A stretch of DNA of 64,000 nt from Gemmatimonadota bacterium (GTDB lineage Bacteria; Gemmatimonadota; Gemmatimonadetes; Longimicrobiales; Gaopeijiaceae): positions 1 to 64,000 of the forward strand of contig JAJDXS010000038.1 in assembly GCA_022823145.1 (NCBI GenBank), written 5' to 3'. Below the pieces are notes generated by a model. That model was not told where the DNA came from and searched no databases. It saw only the letters and a program-made list of their open reading frames with translations. Of the stretch, positions 52,791-61,324 are shown piece by piece. Position 1 is the first letter of the stretch. The number at the start of each line of letters is the position of its first letter. A program made the translations under genes and the position numbers.

Positions 52791-53332
52791 TCCGCCTCGA
52801 CCTCGCCGAATTCCACCAGCACCTGCCCCTTCGCGACAGCGTCCCCCGCGCCGACCTGAATCCGCGCGACCCGCGCGGCGGCGGGGGCGCGCAGCTCGTT
52901 TTCCATCTTCATCGCCTCGACGATCATGACCGTCTCGCCCTCGTCCACGACCGACCCCTCCTCCACCCCCACTCGCACCACCAGTCCCGGCATCGGCGCC
53001 TTGAGGGGGGCGATCGCGGTCCTTCCCCCGGAGATTGCGGAGAGCGCCCTGACCTTCGCCTGGCGCTCGTCCAGGACCTCTGCCGAAAAGGAGCGTCCGT
53101 CCAGGTCGATCTCCCATCTGCCACGCCCGCCTCCCCGGGCCAGAAGCGGCACGGACGCATCATCCAGGAGCAGTGAATGCCCGATGGGCGGACTCGTAAC
53201 CACCAGCGAGGCCTCGCGGCGCCTTCCGTCGATGACGACCCCGCCGTCCGCCTCGACGATGACATCGTGATCCTCGCCCCGCAGCAAAACCACGTAGCTG
53301 GTCGGTCGGGCCGACATCGGCGCTTCACCCAT
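52787..53332 (-). CDS. Biotin carboxyl carrier protein of acyl-CoA carboxylase
   Basis: The 181-residue protein ends in a biotinyl domain with [20 protein letters not shown]; Lys142 is the biotinylation site. The first ~100 residues ([40 protein letters not shown]) match the BT-type linker seen in fused propionyl-CoA carboxylase alpha chains. Here biotin carboxylase and carrier are separate, overlapping genes. ATG at 53332 overlaps the carboxylase stop by 8 nt. Confidence 0.93.
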   Translation of the reverse strand: MGEAPMSARPTSYVVLLRGEDHDVIVEADGGVVIDGRRREASLVVTSPPIGHSLLLDDASVPLLARGGGRGRWEIDLDGRSFSAEVLDERQAKVRALSAISGGRTAIAPLKAPMPGLVVRVGVEEGSVVDEGETVMIVEAMKMENELRAPAAARVARIQVGAGDAVAKGQVLVEFGEVEAE

Positions 53333-54812
53333 GAGCACGGCGCTGCCAGTCCGACAATGGTGTCCCGCCGCCTCCGATGCGCGGGGCTGCGCGGTCTTCG
53401 CGTCTCCGATGCTCCAGAAGCGCCAATGCGGCAATGAGGGCTTCCCGTTCCTGCGACGACATCGCGTCGGCAAGGAGATCGGGGTGCTCAGGGAGATACG
53501 CAGTCGACAGCCGGCCCTCGCGGAAGTCGGGCTCGTCCATGATCCGCCCAAGAAGCGGTGCACTCGTCGCGACACCGCCGATCCTCAACTCCCCGAGCGC
53601 ACGCTTCATCCGCTGTACCGCTCCACGGCGGTCCGCGGCCCAGGTGATCAGCTTGCCCAGCAGCGGATCGTAATGAAGTCCGATCTCCGATCCGCGGGCG
53701 ATCCCACCGTCCCAGCGCACGCCCGCCCCGTCCGGCGGCGCGAACTCGTCGACGACCCCGGTGACGGGAAGGAAGCCGTCGAAGGGCGACTCGCTGGTGA
53801 TTCGGCACTCCAGCGCGTGACCTCGGAGCGGGATTTCCTCCTGGCGGAGCGGCAGCGGTTCCCCCGAGGCGACCCGGAACTGCCACTCCACCAGATCCAC
53901 CCCCGTCACCAGCTCCGTCACCGGATGCTCGACCTGCAACCGCGTGTTCATTTCCAGGAAGAAGAACTCACCAGCCGCGTGCAGAAACTCGACCGTGCCG
54001 GCGCCGACGTAGTCTACCGCCCTGGCCGCCCGCACCGCCGCCGCGCCCATTCTACGCCGTTCCTCCGGACCGATGATCGGCGACGGAGCTTCCTCGATGA
54101 GCTTCTGATGGCGCCTCTGGATCGAGCACTCCCGCTCGAACAGGTGCACCACGTTGCCGTGCGTGTCTCCGAACAGCTGGATCTCGATGTGGCGAGGTCG
54201 TTCCAGGTAGCGCTCCACATACACGCTGCCGTCTCCGAAGGCCGCTTCGGATTCGCGCACCGCCGCATCGAACGCGCCGCCGACCTCGTTCACGCCGCGG
54301 ACGACGCGCATCCCCTTCCCCCCTCCCCCGGCCGCCGCCTTCAGCACGACCGGGAAGCCGACCGACTCGGCCGCGCGGCGCGCCTCCCGCCGCGAACCGA
54401 GGGGCGTGTGTGTGCCAGGCACGACGCGCACTCCCGCCGCGGCCATCCGCTGCCGCGCCTCCGTCTTGTCCCCCATCGCCCGGATCGTGCTCGCGGAGGG
54501 ACCCACGAACACGTGCCCAGCATCCACCACCGCCTCGGCGAAGTCGCCGCGCTCCGCGAGGAAGCCATATCCGGGGTGGATCGCCCGCGCCCGCGAGCGC
54601 CGCGCGACATCGAGGATCCGGTCGACCGCCAGATAGCTCTCCGACGCACGAGCGGGTCCGACACAGTACGCCTCGTCGGCGTGCATCACATGGGGAGACC
54701 CGCGGTCCGCCTCCGAAAAGACCGCGATCGTGCGGATTCCGAGTTCGCGCGCGCCGCGGATTACGCGGAGCGCGATTTCCCCCCGGTTGGCGACAAGTAC
54801 GGATTCGAGCAA
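53325..54812 (-). CDS. Biotin carboxylase subunit of acyl-CoA carboxylase
   Basis: The 495-residue ATP-grasp enzyme has LVANRGEIALRVIRGARELG, IHPGYGFLAERGDFAEAVVD, the glycine loop AAGGGGKGMRVV, ECSIQRRHQKLIEEAPSPII and EMNTRLQVEHPVTELVTGVD. It carboxylates the biotin on the next-encoded carrier. Context (carrier, carboxyltransferase, mutase) suggests propionyl-CoA carboxylase rather than acetyl-CoA carboxylase, though dual use is possible. The C-terminus is longer than AccC and diverges after PEHPDL. Confidence 0.94.
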   Translation of the reverse strand: MLESVLVANRGEIALRVIRGARELGIRTIAVFSEADRGSPHVMHADEAYCVGPARASESYLAVDRILDVARRSRARAIHPGYGFLAERGDFAEAVVDAGHVFVGPSASTIRAMGDKTEARQRMAAAGVRVVPGTHTPLGSRREARRAAESVGFPVVLKAAAGGGGKGMRVVRGVNEVGGAFDAAVRESEAAFGDGSVYVERYLERPRHIEIQLFGDTHGNVVHLFERECSIQRRHQKLIEEAPSPIIGPEERRRMGAAAVRAARAVDYVGAGTVEFLHAAGEFFFLEMNTRLQVEHPVTELVTGVDLVEWQFRVASGEPLPLRQEEIPLRGHALECRITSESPFDGFLPVTGVVDEFAPPDGAGVRWDGGIARGSEIGLHYDPLLGKLITWAADRRGAVQRMKRALGELRIGGVATSAPLLGRIMDEPDFREGRLSTAYLPEHPDLLADAMSSQEREALIAALALLEHRRREDRAAPRIGGGGTPLSDWQRRAHG

Positions 54813-54931
54813 GGCGTGCGCCCGGTGCCCCCGGCCCCCGCGCCGGTCAACGTCGGCCTTGTTTCCCGGCGTAGTGCGGCGAACGGCGGCTGCGTGGGCG
54901 GATCGTGGATGTGACTGGGTTCGGTCGGAAT

Positions 54932-55894
54932 TCAGGACCGGTTAATGGTACCCACGATCGTGGTCTCTGCGCCATCACGCCAGATCCTGAATTCGATTTC
55001 CTCGTCTTCCGTGTAGGAAGCCAGAATCCGGCGCAGCTCCGCCACATCGTCGACCGTCCGTCCCTCGACGCTCACCACGACATCGCCGGGCCTCAGGCCC
55101 AGCGCCGAGTCTTCCTCGGCATCGGCGACGAGCACGCCCTCCGAAGTGCCGAAGTAGGCGCCCAGCCCGGGGTTGAGCTCGATCAGATCCAGGCCGTGCG
55201 TACCGAAGTACGCGAAGTCGTACCTCCAGTCGTGCAGCTCATCGGGGCTGAACCGTGGCAGCACGGTCACGTCGGCGTCGGCGTCGGGATACACCACGTA
55301 CGGCCATTCGATATCCTCGTAGCGTTCGCGCACCCCCTCCATCATTTCCCGCACCCGCTCATTCACGTCCCGAAGGTGAATGCTCAGGGTGTCGAGCGTG
55401 GGACGCATGAGCGTCGTGGAGAATCCCAGGTGCTCGGGAAACACGGTGAGGGTCAGCGATTCACCCTCGCGGTCGACCCCCACTTCGACCGCGTCGCCCT
55501 CCGTCACTTCTCTCATCAGGGCTCGCAGGCGCCTCTCGGGCGACCATGGACCGGTTCCCGACCGCGACTCTTCATCGAGGGGCTGGGAGAGAAGGTGTCC
55601 GGAGATCGATACGATCAGATCCCCCTCGACAATCCCCGCGTCCTCCGCCGGACCACCGCGAGACAGTCCGCTGACCACGACCCCGCCGCCTTCCCCGGGG
55701 ACCGTTTCGCCCAGGTACACACCGAGCATCGGCCGGGCGTCGCCGGTCACCCACAACACGCGCCCTCTGCGGTCGCGCTCCTCCCGCTCTTCCTGCGCCA
55801 GGGTGGCCGGAGACCACGCAAACGAAGCGAACACCCCAAACACTGCGAAGGACAACAACCCACCCACACTCTTCTGCAATCCCGACGTTCCCAT
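54932..55894 (-). CDS. Secreted protein with two PDZ domains
   Basis: A 320-residue exported protein: GLLSFAVFGVFASFAWSPAT signal then an acidic/basic linker (EEREERDRRGR), PDZ 1 (PMLGVYLGETVPGEGGGVVV, GGPAEDAGIVEGDLIVSISG), a helical middle (LSIHLRDVNERVREMMEGVR) and PDZ 2 (LGAYFGTSEGVLVADAEEDS, ALGLRPGDVVVSVEGRTVDD). No protease domain is present, so it is a substrate-binding or scaffold protein. ATG at 55894 follows AAGGGA by about 9 nt. It interrupts the acyl-CoA carboxylase genes with normal spacing. Confidence 0.88.
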   Translation of the reverse strand: MGTSGLQKSVGGLLSFAVFGVFASFAWSPATLAQEEREERDRRGRVLWVTGDARPMLGVYLGETVPGEGGGVVVSGLSRGGPAEDAGIVEGDLIVSISGHLLSQPLDEESRSGTGPWSPERRLRALMREVTEGDAVEVGVDREGESLTLTVFPEHLGFSTTLMRPTLDTLSIHLRDVNERVREMMEGVRERYEDIEWPYVVYPDADADVTVLPRFSPDELHDWRYDFAYFGTHGLDLIELNPGLGAYFGTSEGVLVADAEEDSALGLRPGDVVVSVEGRTVDDVAELRRILASYTEDEEIEFRIWRDGAETTIVGTINRS

Positions 55895-56019
55895 CCTGGT
55901 TCCCTTTTCCGTTGGTGTCGCAGCCCCCGGCACACCCCTGCTCAGGCTACTCGGCAGGTGAGACGCACAAGTCGGTCTGGGGGTTGCACGGTGGAACCGG
56001 CAGGTCGGGCACGGAAGTG

Positions 56020-57570
56020 CTACAGCGGAATGTTCCCGTGCTTTTTCGGGGGGTTCGTATCCCGCTTCCGGGAGAGCATGTCGAGGGCGTTGATCAGACG
56101 GGGGCGCGTGTCGCGGGGATCGATCACGTCGTCCACGTATCCACGTGCCGCCGCCACGAACGGATGCGCGAACTTCTCCCTGTACTCCGCCATCCTCGCT
56201 TCGGTCGTGGCCTCGGGATCGTCGGATGCGGCGATCTCCTTGCGGAACAGGATCTCCACCGCGCCCTTGGGACCCATGACCGCGATCTCCGCCCAGGGCC
56301 AGGCCAGATTGATGTCGCCCCGCACGTGCTTCGAGTTCATGACGTCGTATGCGCCGCCGTAGGCCTTCCGGGTGATCACGGTGACCTTCGGCACGGTGGC
56401 TTCACAGAAGGCATAGAGAAGCTTAGCACCGTGCCGGATGATCCCCCCGTGCTCCTGGCTCACCCCGGGCAGGAACCCCGGGACATCCTCGAACACCACC
56501 AGCGGGATGTTGAACGCGTCGCAGAAGCGCACGAAGCGGGCACCCTTGTCCGAGCTGTCGATGTCCAGCACTCCGGCCAGGACGGCGGGCTGGTTGGCCA
56601 CGATGCCCACGGAATGGCCGCCCAGGTGCGCGAAGCCGGTGATCAGGTTGCCTGCGAAGTCGGCGTGCACCTCGTGGAACTCGCCATCGTCCACGACCTC
56701 CCGGATGATCTCGACGATGTCGTAGGGGCGATTGGGATTCTCGGGCACGATCTCGAGCAGCCTGTGACTTCGGCGATCGTGGGGATCGCTGCCCGGGCCC
56801 GGCGGGGGACGCTCGGTGTTGTTTTGCGGGATGTAGCGAAAGAGGCGCCTCACGGCTGCGAGCGACTCGGCCTCGCTGTCATGCGCGAAGTGGGCGACGC
56901 CCGAGGTGCCGGCGTGAACGTCGGCGCCGCCGAGTCCCTCCTTGTCGATGTCCTCATGGGTGACGGCCCTGACGACCTCGGGTCCCGTTACGAACATGAA
57001 GCTCGTGCCCCGCACCATGTACACGAAGTCGGTGATGGCGGGGGAGTAGACGGCACCGCCGGCGCAGGGGCCGAGAATCACGCTCACCTGCGGGATCACG
57101 CCCGAGGCCAGCGTGTTGCGGAGGAAGATGTCCGCGTAGCCGCCCAGGGACACGACTCCCTCCTGGATACGGGCGCCGCCGGAATCGTTCAGCCCTACGA
57201 CGGGCGCTCCGTTCTTGAGGGCCAGCTCCTGGATCTTGACGATCTTCTCCGCGTGGGCCTCGCTGAGCGACCCGCCGAAGACCGTGAAGTCCTGGGAGAA
57301 GACGTACACCAGCCGGCCCCGTATCGTCCCGTATCCGGTGATCACTCCGTCACCCAGGACCTTCCGCTCCGCCAACCCGAAGTCCGTGGAGCGATGGGTG
57401 ACGAATCGGTCCAGTTCCACGAAGGAATCGGCGTCCAGCAGCAAGTCGAGTCGTTCCCGGGCGGAGAGCTTGCCGCGCGCGTGTTGGGCACGCAGCCTTG
57501 CCTCTCCACCGCCCTTCGCCGCCTCGCGTTCGAGCGCCGCCAGCCGCTCCAGTGACTCTTTCATGGTCAT
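56020..57570 (-). CDS. pccB: Acyl-CoA (propionyl-CoA) carboxylase beta subunit
   Basis: The 516-residue carboxyltransferase has [60 protein letters not shown], the oxyanion-hole [20 protein letters not shown] and the second half [20 protein letters not shown]. It moves CO2 from biotin to propionyl-CoA. A PDZ-protein gene separates it from the biotin carboxylase gene on the same strand. Confidence 0.96.
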   Translation of the reverse strand: MTMKESLERLAALEREAAKGGGEARLRAQHARGKLSARERLDLLLDADSFVELDRFVTHRSTDFGLAERKVLGDGVITGYGTIRGRLVYVFSQDFTVFGGSLSEAHAEKIVKIQELALKNGAPVVGLNDSGGARIQEGVVSLGGYADIFLRNTLASGVIPQVSVILGPCAGGAVYSPAITDFVYMVRGTSFMFVTGPEVVRAVTHEDIDKEGLGGADVHAGTSGVAHFAHDSEAESLAAVRRLFRYIPQNNTERPPPGPGSDPHDRRSHRLLEIVPENPNRPYDIVEIIREVVDDGEFHEVHADFAGNLITGFAHLGGHSVGIVANQPAVLAGVLDIDSSDKGARFVRFCDAFNIPLVVFEDVPGFLPGVSQEHGGIIRHGAKLLYAFCEATVPKVTVITRKAYGGAYDVMNSKHVRGDINLAWPWAEIAVMGPKGAVEILFRKEIAASDDPEATTEARMAEYREKFAHPFVAAARGYVDDVIDPRDTRPRLINALDMLSRKRDTNPPKKHGNIPL

Positions 57571-57627
57571 CGGATTCGCGACGCGCCGGCCCCGGCCGGA
57601 AGTCTCATGCGGGTCGTGCTCCCCGCC

Positions 57628-59205
57628 TCATCGCCCCGGGCCGGGCGGCGGGGCCGGATCGGTGCCGACATGGTGAAGCTCACGGTTGTAGATCCTCACC
57701 GGGAAGTACTCCCTGACCAGCCTGCCGTCCACGATCGAATAGGTCGCCGTGGCTCCCTCGAACAGGCGCAGCCGTGCCAGCGCGTCGCCAAGGCCTCGGG
57801 AGCCACGGCGCATTTGCCCGTAGGCGTCGAGAACCATGCGGAAGAGATCGAAGCCGGCGGCCGGAACCGGGCTGCGAAGCGTCCGGCGGAAGTGCTCCTC
57901 GTAGGCCGCACGGAACTCGGCAGCAGGGTCGTTCGGGGCATCCGGGAGCGTGGTGCTCACCGCGATGACCCGATTCGTGTGGCGCATGTCAACCGACTCC
58001 AGGACCTGGGCTGCGGTCCAGCCGGCCGTTCCCGCGACCTGGATATCCAGCGTGTCCAGCCCGAAAAACGCGATTTGGGGCGCCAGCAGCACAACGTCGC
58101 CGGGCGGGGCGGCCACAACGAGCAACTGGGGTGCCAGGGACTCGACCTGCTGAAGCTCCTGTGCGTACGTCGTGGTGCCGGGAATGTAGGGCAGCCGGCG
58201 CGTCACAACCCCCCCGAGCTCGAAGAAGCCGTCTTCGAAAGACGTCGCCTCGAGTGTGCCTTCGGGGCTGTCCGGGTGTACGACGACCGCGTCCACGTAG
58301 CCTAGCTGCGCCGTGGCCTGCGCCAGGGTGCGTCCCGCGCCCGGATCGCCGGCACCGATGGTGTAGACCCCGGACCGCCGTGGCGGTAGTCGCCTGGCCG
58401 TGGGAGACAGGAGTGCAACGCGGTTCGGCGCCGCTCCGGCGGCGGCCTCGAGGTTCTCGTTCGAGAGGGGGCCGAGGATTGCGGACGCCCCCCGAGACAC
58501 CAGTTCCGAGACCGCACGCACGCTCCCCGAACGAGTGCCCTGGTTGTCCTCGAGGAGCAATTCCACCCGGACGCCCGCACGTCGGGCCATCGCCGCGGCG
58601 ACCTCCATCCCCTCCGCGAAGAGCCTCGCGTACTCCCGGTTCGCCGGTGACCCCGACTCGGGAAGGATCGCGCCGATCACCGGCCACTGATCGACGACGC
58701 CCGAGAGTTCGGCGCGCAGCACGGCCTCGGCCGTCCGCAAGGCCTCTCCTTCCGAACCTGCTTCCACCACGCGCCGGGCACGCGCGTGCGCTCGCCTCGT
58801 ATCGCCCACGAAGGCGTGGCGCACGGCGAGTTCGGCGAAAAGCGGGCCGATGCGCGGGTCGTCGTCGGTCCATTGGGCGGCGACCTCGGCCAGAGCCATC
58901 AGGTCACGCCGGGAAACGCCTGCCACGGCCGCTTCGAGCTCCTCCAGCACCTTGCCGGTCACCGACTCGGCGGGCAGGCCCACAAGCGCCGTGGCAACCG
59001 CCTCGAACTCGCCGGCGTCGAGCATGCCCTCGGCCCACCCGACAGCCACCACCGTGTCCCCCGCGACTGCGGGTTCCTCGGCGTCGACGGGCAGTGGACC
59101 GCTGGCGGCGGGCGACTCGCTCTCCACCCCGCCGGAGGCGCACCCGACCAGTTGACCGGCGAAGAGCGTGGCGATCAGGAGCGTCATTCTCGGTCTGTCC
59201 GTCAT
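57628..59205 (-). CDS. LpoA/LivK-like periplasmic-binding-fold lipoprotein
   Basis: The 525-residue lipoprotein has MTLLIATLFAGQLVGC as signal and lipobox, a TPR-like helical region (~50-165; AVRHAFVGDTRRAHARARRV) and a type-I periplasmic-binding domain (VIGAILPESGSPANREYARL, SRGASAILGPLSNENLEAAA, GYVDAVVVHPDSPEGTLEAT). TPR plus binding fold matches penicillin-binding-protein activators such as LpoA, or ABC-type receptors for branched-chain amino acids. No transporter genes are nearby, favouring the former, but I cannot decide. It lies 38 nt after rpsA and 57 nt before pccB. Confidence 0.82.
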   Translation of the reverse strand: MTDRPRMTLLIATLFAGQLVGCASGGVESESPAASGPLPVDAEEPAVAGDTVVAVGWAEGMLDAGEFEAVATALVGLPAESVTGKVLEELEAAVAGVSRRDLMALAEVAAQWTDDDPRIGPLFAELAVRHAFVGDTRRAHARARRVVEAGSEGEALRTAEAVLRAELSGVVDQWPVIGAILPESGSPANREYARLFAEGMEVAAAMARRAGVRVELLLEDNQGTRSGSVRAVSELVSRGASAILGPLSNENLEAAAGAAPNRVALLSPTARRLPPRRSGVYTIGAGDPGAGRTLAQATAQLGYVDAVVVHPDSPEGTLEATSFEDGFFELGGVVTRRLPYIPGTTTYAQELQQVESLAPQLLVVAAPPGDVVLLAPQIAFFGLDTLDIQVAGTAGWTAAQVLESVDMRHTNRVIAVSTTLPDAPNDPAAEFRAAYEEHFRRTLRSPVPAAGFDLFRMVLDAYGQMRRGSRGLGDALARLRLFEGATATYSIVDGRLVREYFPVRIYNRELHHVGTDPAPPPGPGR

Positions 59206-59243
59206 GTCATGCGCCCTGGCGCTCCGGGCCCCTGGCAGGCCTC

Positions 59244-61103
59244 CTAGTCCTCCGAAAGGCTGGCTTCCTCTTGAGGAGCGGCTTCCCCGTGAGGAGCGGC
59301 GTCCTCTTGAGCACCGGCGTCCTCTTGAGCACCGGCCTCCACTTGAGCAGCGGCTTCATCGTAAGAACCGGTCTCCTCGGGTGCCCGCGGCTCCCCTCGC
59401 TGTGGCGCCTCCGTGACTTCGAGGACGATCCGCCGATCATCCGCGTCGGAATTTATCACACGCAGGGGGACGCTCTCCCCGACCCGGAAGTGCTGTTCGA
59501 GCGCGTCCGGCGACACCGCACTGTGCGATCCCGGAACAAACCCCTCGACGCCCTCGCCCAGGTCGACGACGACTCCCTTGTCCTGCAGCCGCACCACCAC
59601 GCCCTCCTGCTCATGTCCCCTGGCGAACCGCAACACCAGCTCAGGCCAGGGATCGTCGTACAGCTGCTTCAGGCCGAGGGAGATCCGCTTGTTGTCGGAG
59701 TCGACGTGCAGCACCATCACATCCAGCTGCTCGCCCTTGTGCACGACTTCCGAGGGGTGCTCCACGCGCTTGGTCCAACTCATGTCCGAGACATGAACGA
59801 GTCCGTCGATACCCGATTCGATTTCGACGAAGGCTCCGAAGCTGGTCAGGTTCCGCACCGTGCCCGTGAGCCTCTGCCCCGTCGGATACTTGAGCGGAAG
59901 CGCGAGCCATGGATCCTCCTGGATCTGCTTCATCCCGAGGGAGATCTTCTCCTCCCGGGGATCGACCTTGAGAACCACCGCCTCGATCTCGTCCCCGATC
60001 GAGACGAGCTTGGAGGGGTGCCGCACATTGCGCGTCCACGACATCTCGGAGATGTGGACAAGCCCCTCGACACCCTTCTGCAGTTCCACGAAGGCTCCGT
60101 AGTTCGTGATCGAAACGACCCGTCCATGAACCCGGGCACCCACGGGATACCGCTCCTCGATGTCCGTCCAGGGATAGGGGAGGAGCTGCTTGAGTCCCAG
60201 CGAGATCCTCTCCCGGTCCCAGTCGATGTCCAGAACCTTCACGTCCAGGTTGCCGCCAACGTCGACGACTTCCGAAGGGTGGCCCACACGCCCCCAGGAC
60301 ATGTCGGTGATGTGCAGCAGTCCGTCCAGGCCGCCAAGGTCGATGAAGGCTCCGAAGTCGGTGATGTTCTTCACGACACCTTCCCGAACCTGGCCCTTCA
60401 GGAGCTCCTTGACGAGCGTGGACCGCTTCTTCTCGCGCTCCCGCTCGAGGATGACCCGGCGGGACACGACGATGTTGCGGCGCCGCTTGTTGAGCTTGAT
60501 GATCTTGAAGTCGTAGCGCTCCCCGATCAGCTCCTCGATGTTGGGGACTCTGCGCAGCGCGATCTGCGATCCGGGCAGGAACGCGTCCACGCCCATGATG
60601 TCGACGGTGACCCCGCCCTTGATCTTCCGGGTCAGAAGTCCCTTGACCGGCTCGTCCTTTTCGTACGCTTCCTTGATCAGCTCCCAGACCCTGAGGAAGT
60701 CCGCCTTCTTCTTGGACAGGACGACCACGCCGTCCTCGTCTTCCAGGCTCTCGAGCAGCACCTCGACTTCCTGCCCCGGGTCGATCGAATCGGTTTCCTT
60801 GAACTCCTCGCGGGGTACGGCCCCTTCGCTCTTGAAGCCGAACTCCAGTATGACCGAGGAATCCGTGGTTCGCAGGACTCTGGCCTTGACGATCTCGCCT
60901 TCCTTGACCGGACCGCGGGCGGTCTGGTGCTCGGAGAGCATCGCCTCGAAGTCGCCGCGCGAGACATCCAGGATCTCCTCGCCGTACGGGTCGTGAAGCA
61001 GCTCTGGGGAGATTCCTTCAGAAGGGAGCGTACTGTCCGGAGAAGGGCCCTCGTCCGGTCCGATACCGTCGGGCGCCGGCGGGGTTTCTTGCATGTCGTT
61101 CAT
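59244..61103 (-). CDS. rpsA: 30S ribosomal protein S1
   Basis: S1 (619 residues) has six OB-fold S1 repeats, e.g. VKGLLTRKIKGGVTVDIMGV, GQVREGVVKNITDFGAFIDL, GARVHGRVVSITNYGAFVEL and GQRLTGTVRNLTSFGAFVEI. It binds mRNA near the start codon on the 30S platform. Its start is ATG 61103; 35 extra upstream codons are not S1-like. The tail is an Ala/Glu/Gln-rich extension made by an 18-bp tandem repeat, not usual for S1. The gene follows aroA-cmk, the standard cmk-rpsA linkage, with a 221-bp gap holding an AT-rich patch (TAATATTAAAG) near 61320. Confidence 0.96.
   Translation of the reverse strand: MNDMQETPPAPDGIGPDEGPSPDSTLPSEGISPELLHDPYGEEILDVSRGDFEAMLSEHQTARGPVKEGEIVKARVLRTTDSSVILEFGFKSEGAVPREEFKETDSIDPGQEVEVLLESLEDEDGVVVLSKKKADFLRVWELIKEAYEKDEPVKGLLTRKIKGGVTVDIMGVDAFLPGSQIALRRVPNIEELIGERYDFKIIKLNKRRRNIVVSRRVILEREREKKRSTLVKELLKGQVREGVVKNITDFGAFIDLGGLDGLLHITDMSWGRVGHPSEVVDVGGNLDVKVLDIDWDRERISLGLKQLLPYPWTDIEERYPVGARVHGRVVSITNYGAFVELQKGVEGLVHISEMSWTRNVRHPSKLVSIGDEIEAVVLKVDPREEKISLGMKQIQEDPWLALPLKYPTGQRLTGTVRNLTSFGAFVEIESGIDGLVHVSDMSWTKRVEHPSEVVHKGEQLDVMVLHVDSDNKRISLGLKQLYDDPWPELVLRFARGHEQEGVVVRLQDKGVVVDLGEGVEGFVPGSHSAVSPDALEQHFRVGESVPLRVINSDADDRRIVLEVTEAPQRGEPRAPEETGSYDEAAAQVEAGAQEDAGAQEDAAPHGEAAPQEEASLSED
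59265..59354 (+). repeat. 18-bp tandem repeat in the rpsA 3' end
   Basis: Five consecutive 18-bp units (59265, 59283, 59301, 59319, 59337). The third and fourth are identical (GTCCTCTTGAGCACCGGC) and the others differ at a few bases. On the coding strand each unit gives six residues of the type AGAQED. A more degenerate sixth unit (59355-59372) precedes them in reading order. Confidence 0.85.
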
Positions 61104-61324
61104 CGTTGCGCATCGCCGGCACGTCGTCCGGCGCTCCGTTGGGGTCCGGTCCGTTCGCGGTCCACGGGCGGGCCGGAGTTGATGGATTTGACAACGGGCC
61201 GGAGCCATCCCGTGATGGCCGCGGATCGCTACTGGCTCAACTGACCCGACCGGTGCCGACCCCCGGGGACGGCGACCAGCGACACGGGGACGCTGCAGAC
61301 TTGGTCGGGGTACAGTCTTTAATA

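Noticed and set aside
58131-61244. Long plus-strand open frame (about 1037 codons) across the LpoA-like and rpsA region
   Set aside because: It is antisense to two clear genes on the minus strand and its translation is Arg/Pro-rich without any domain; a GC-rich shadow.
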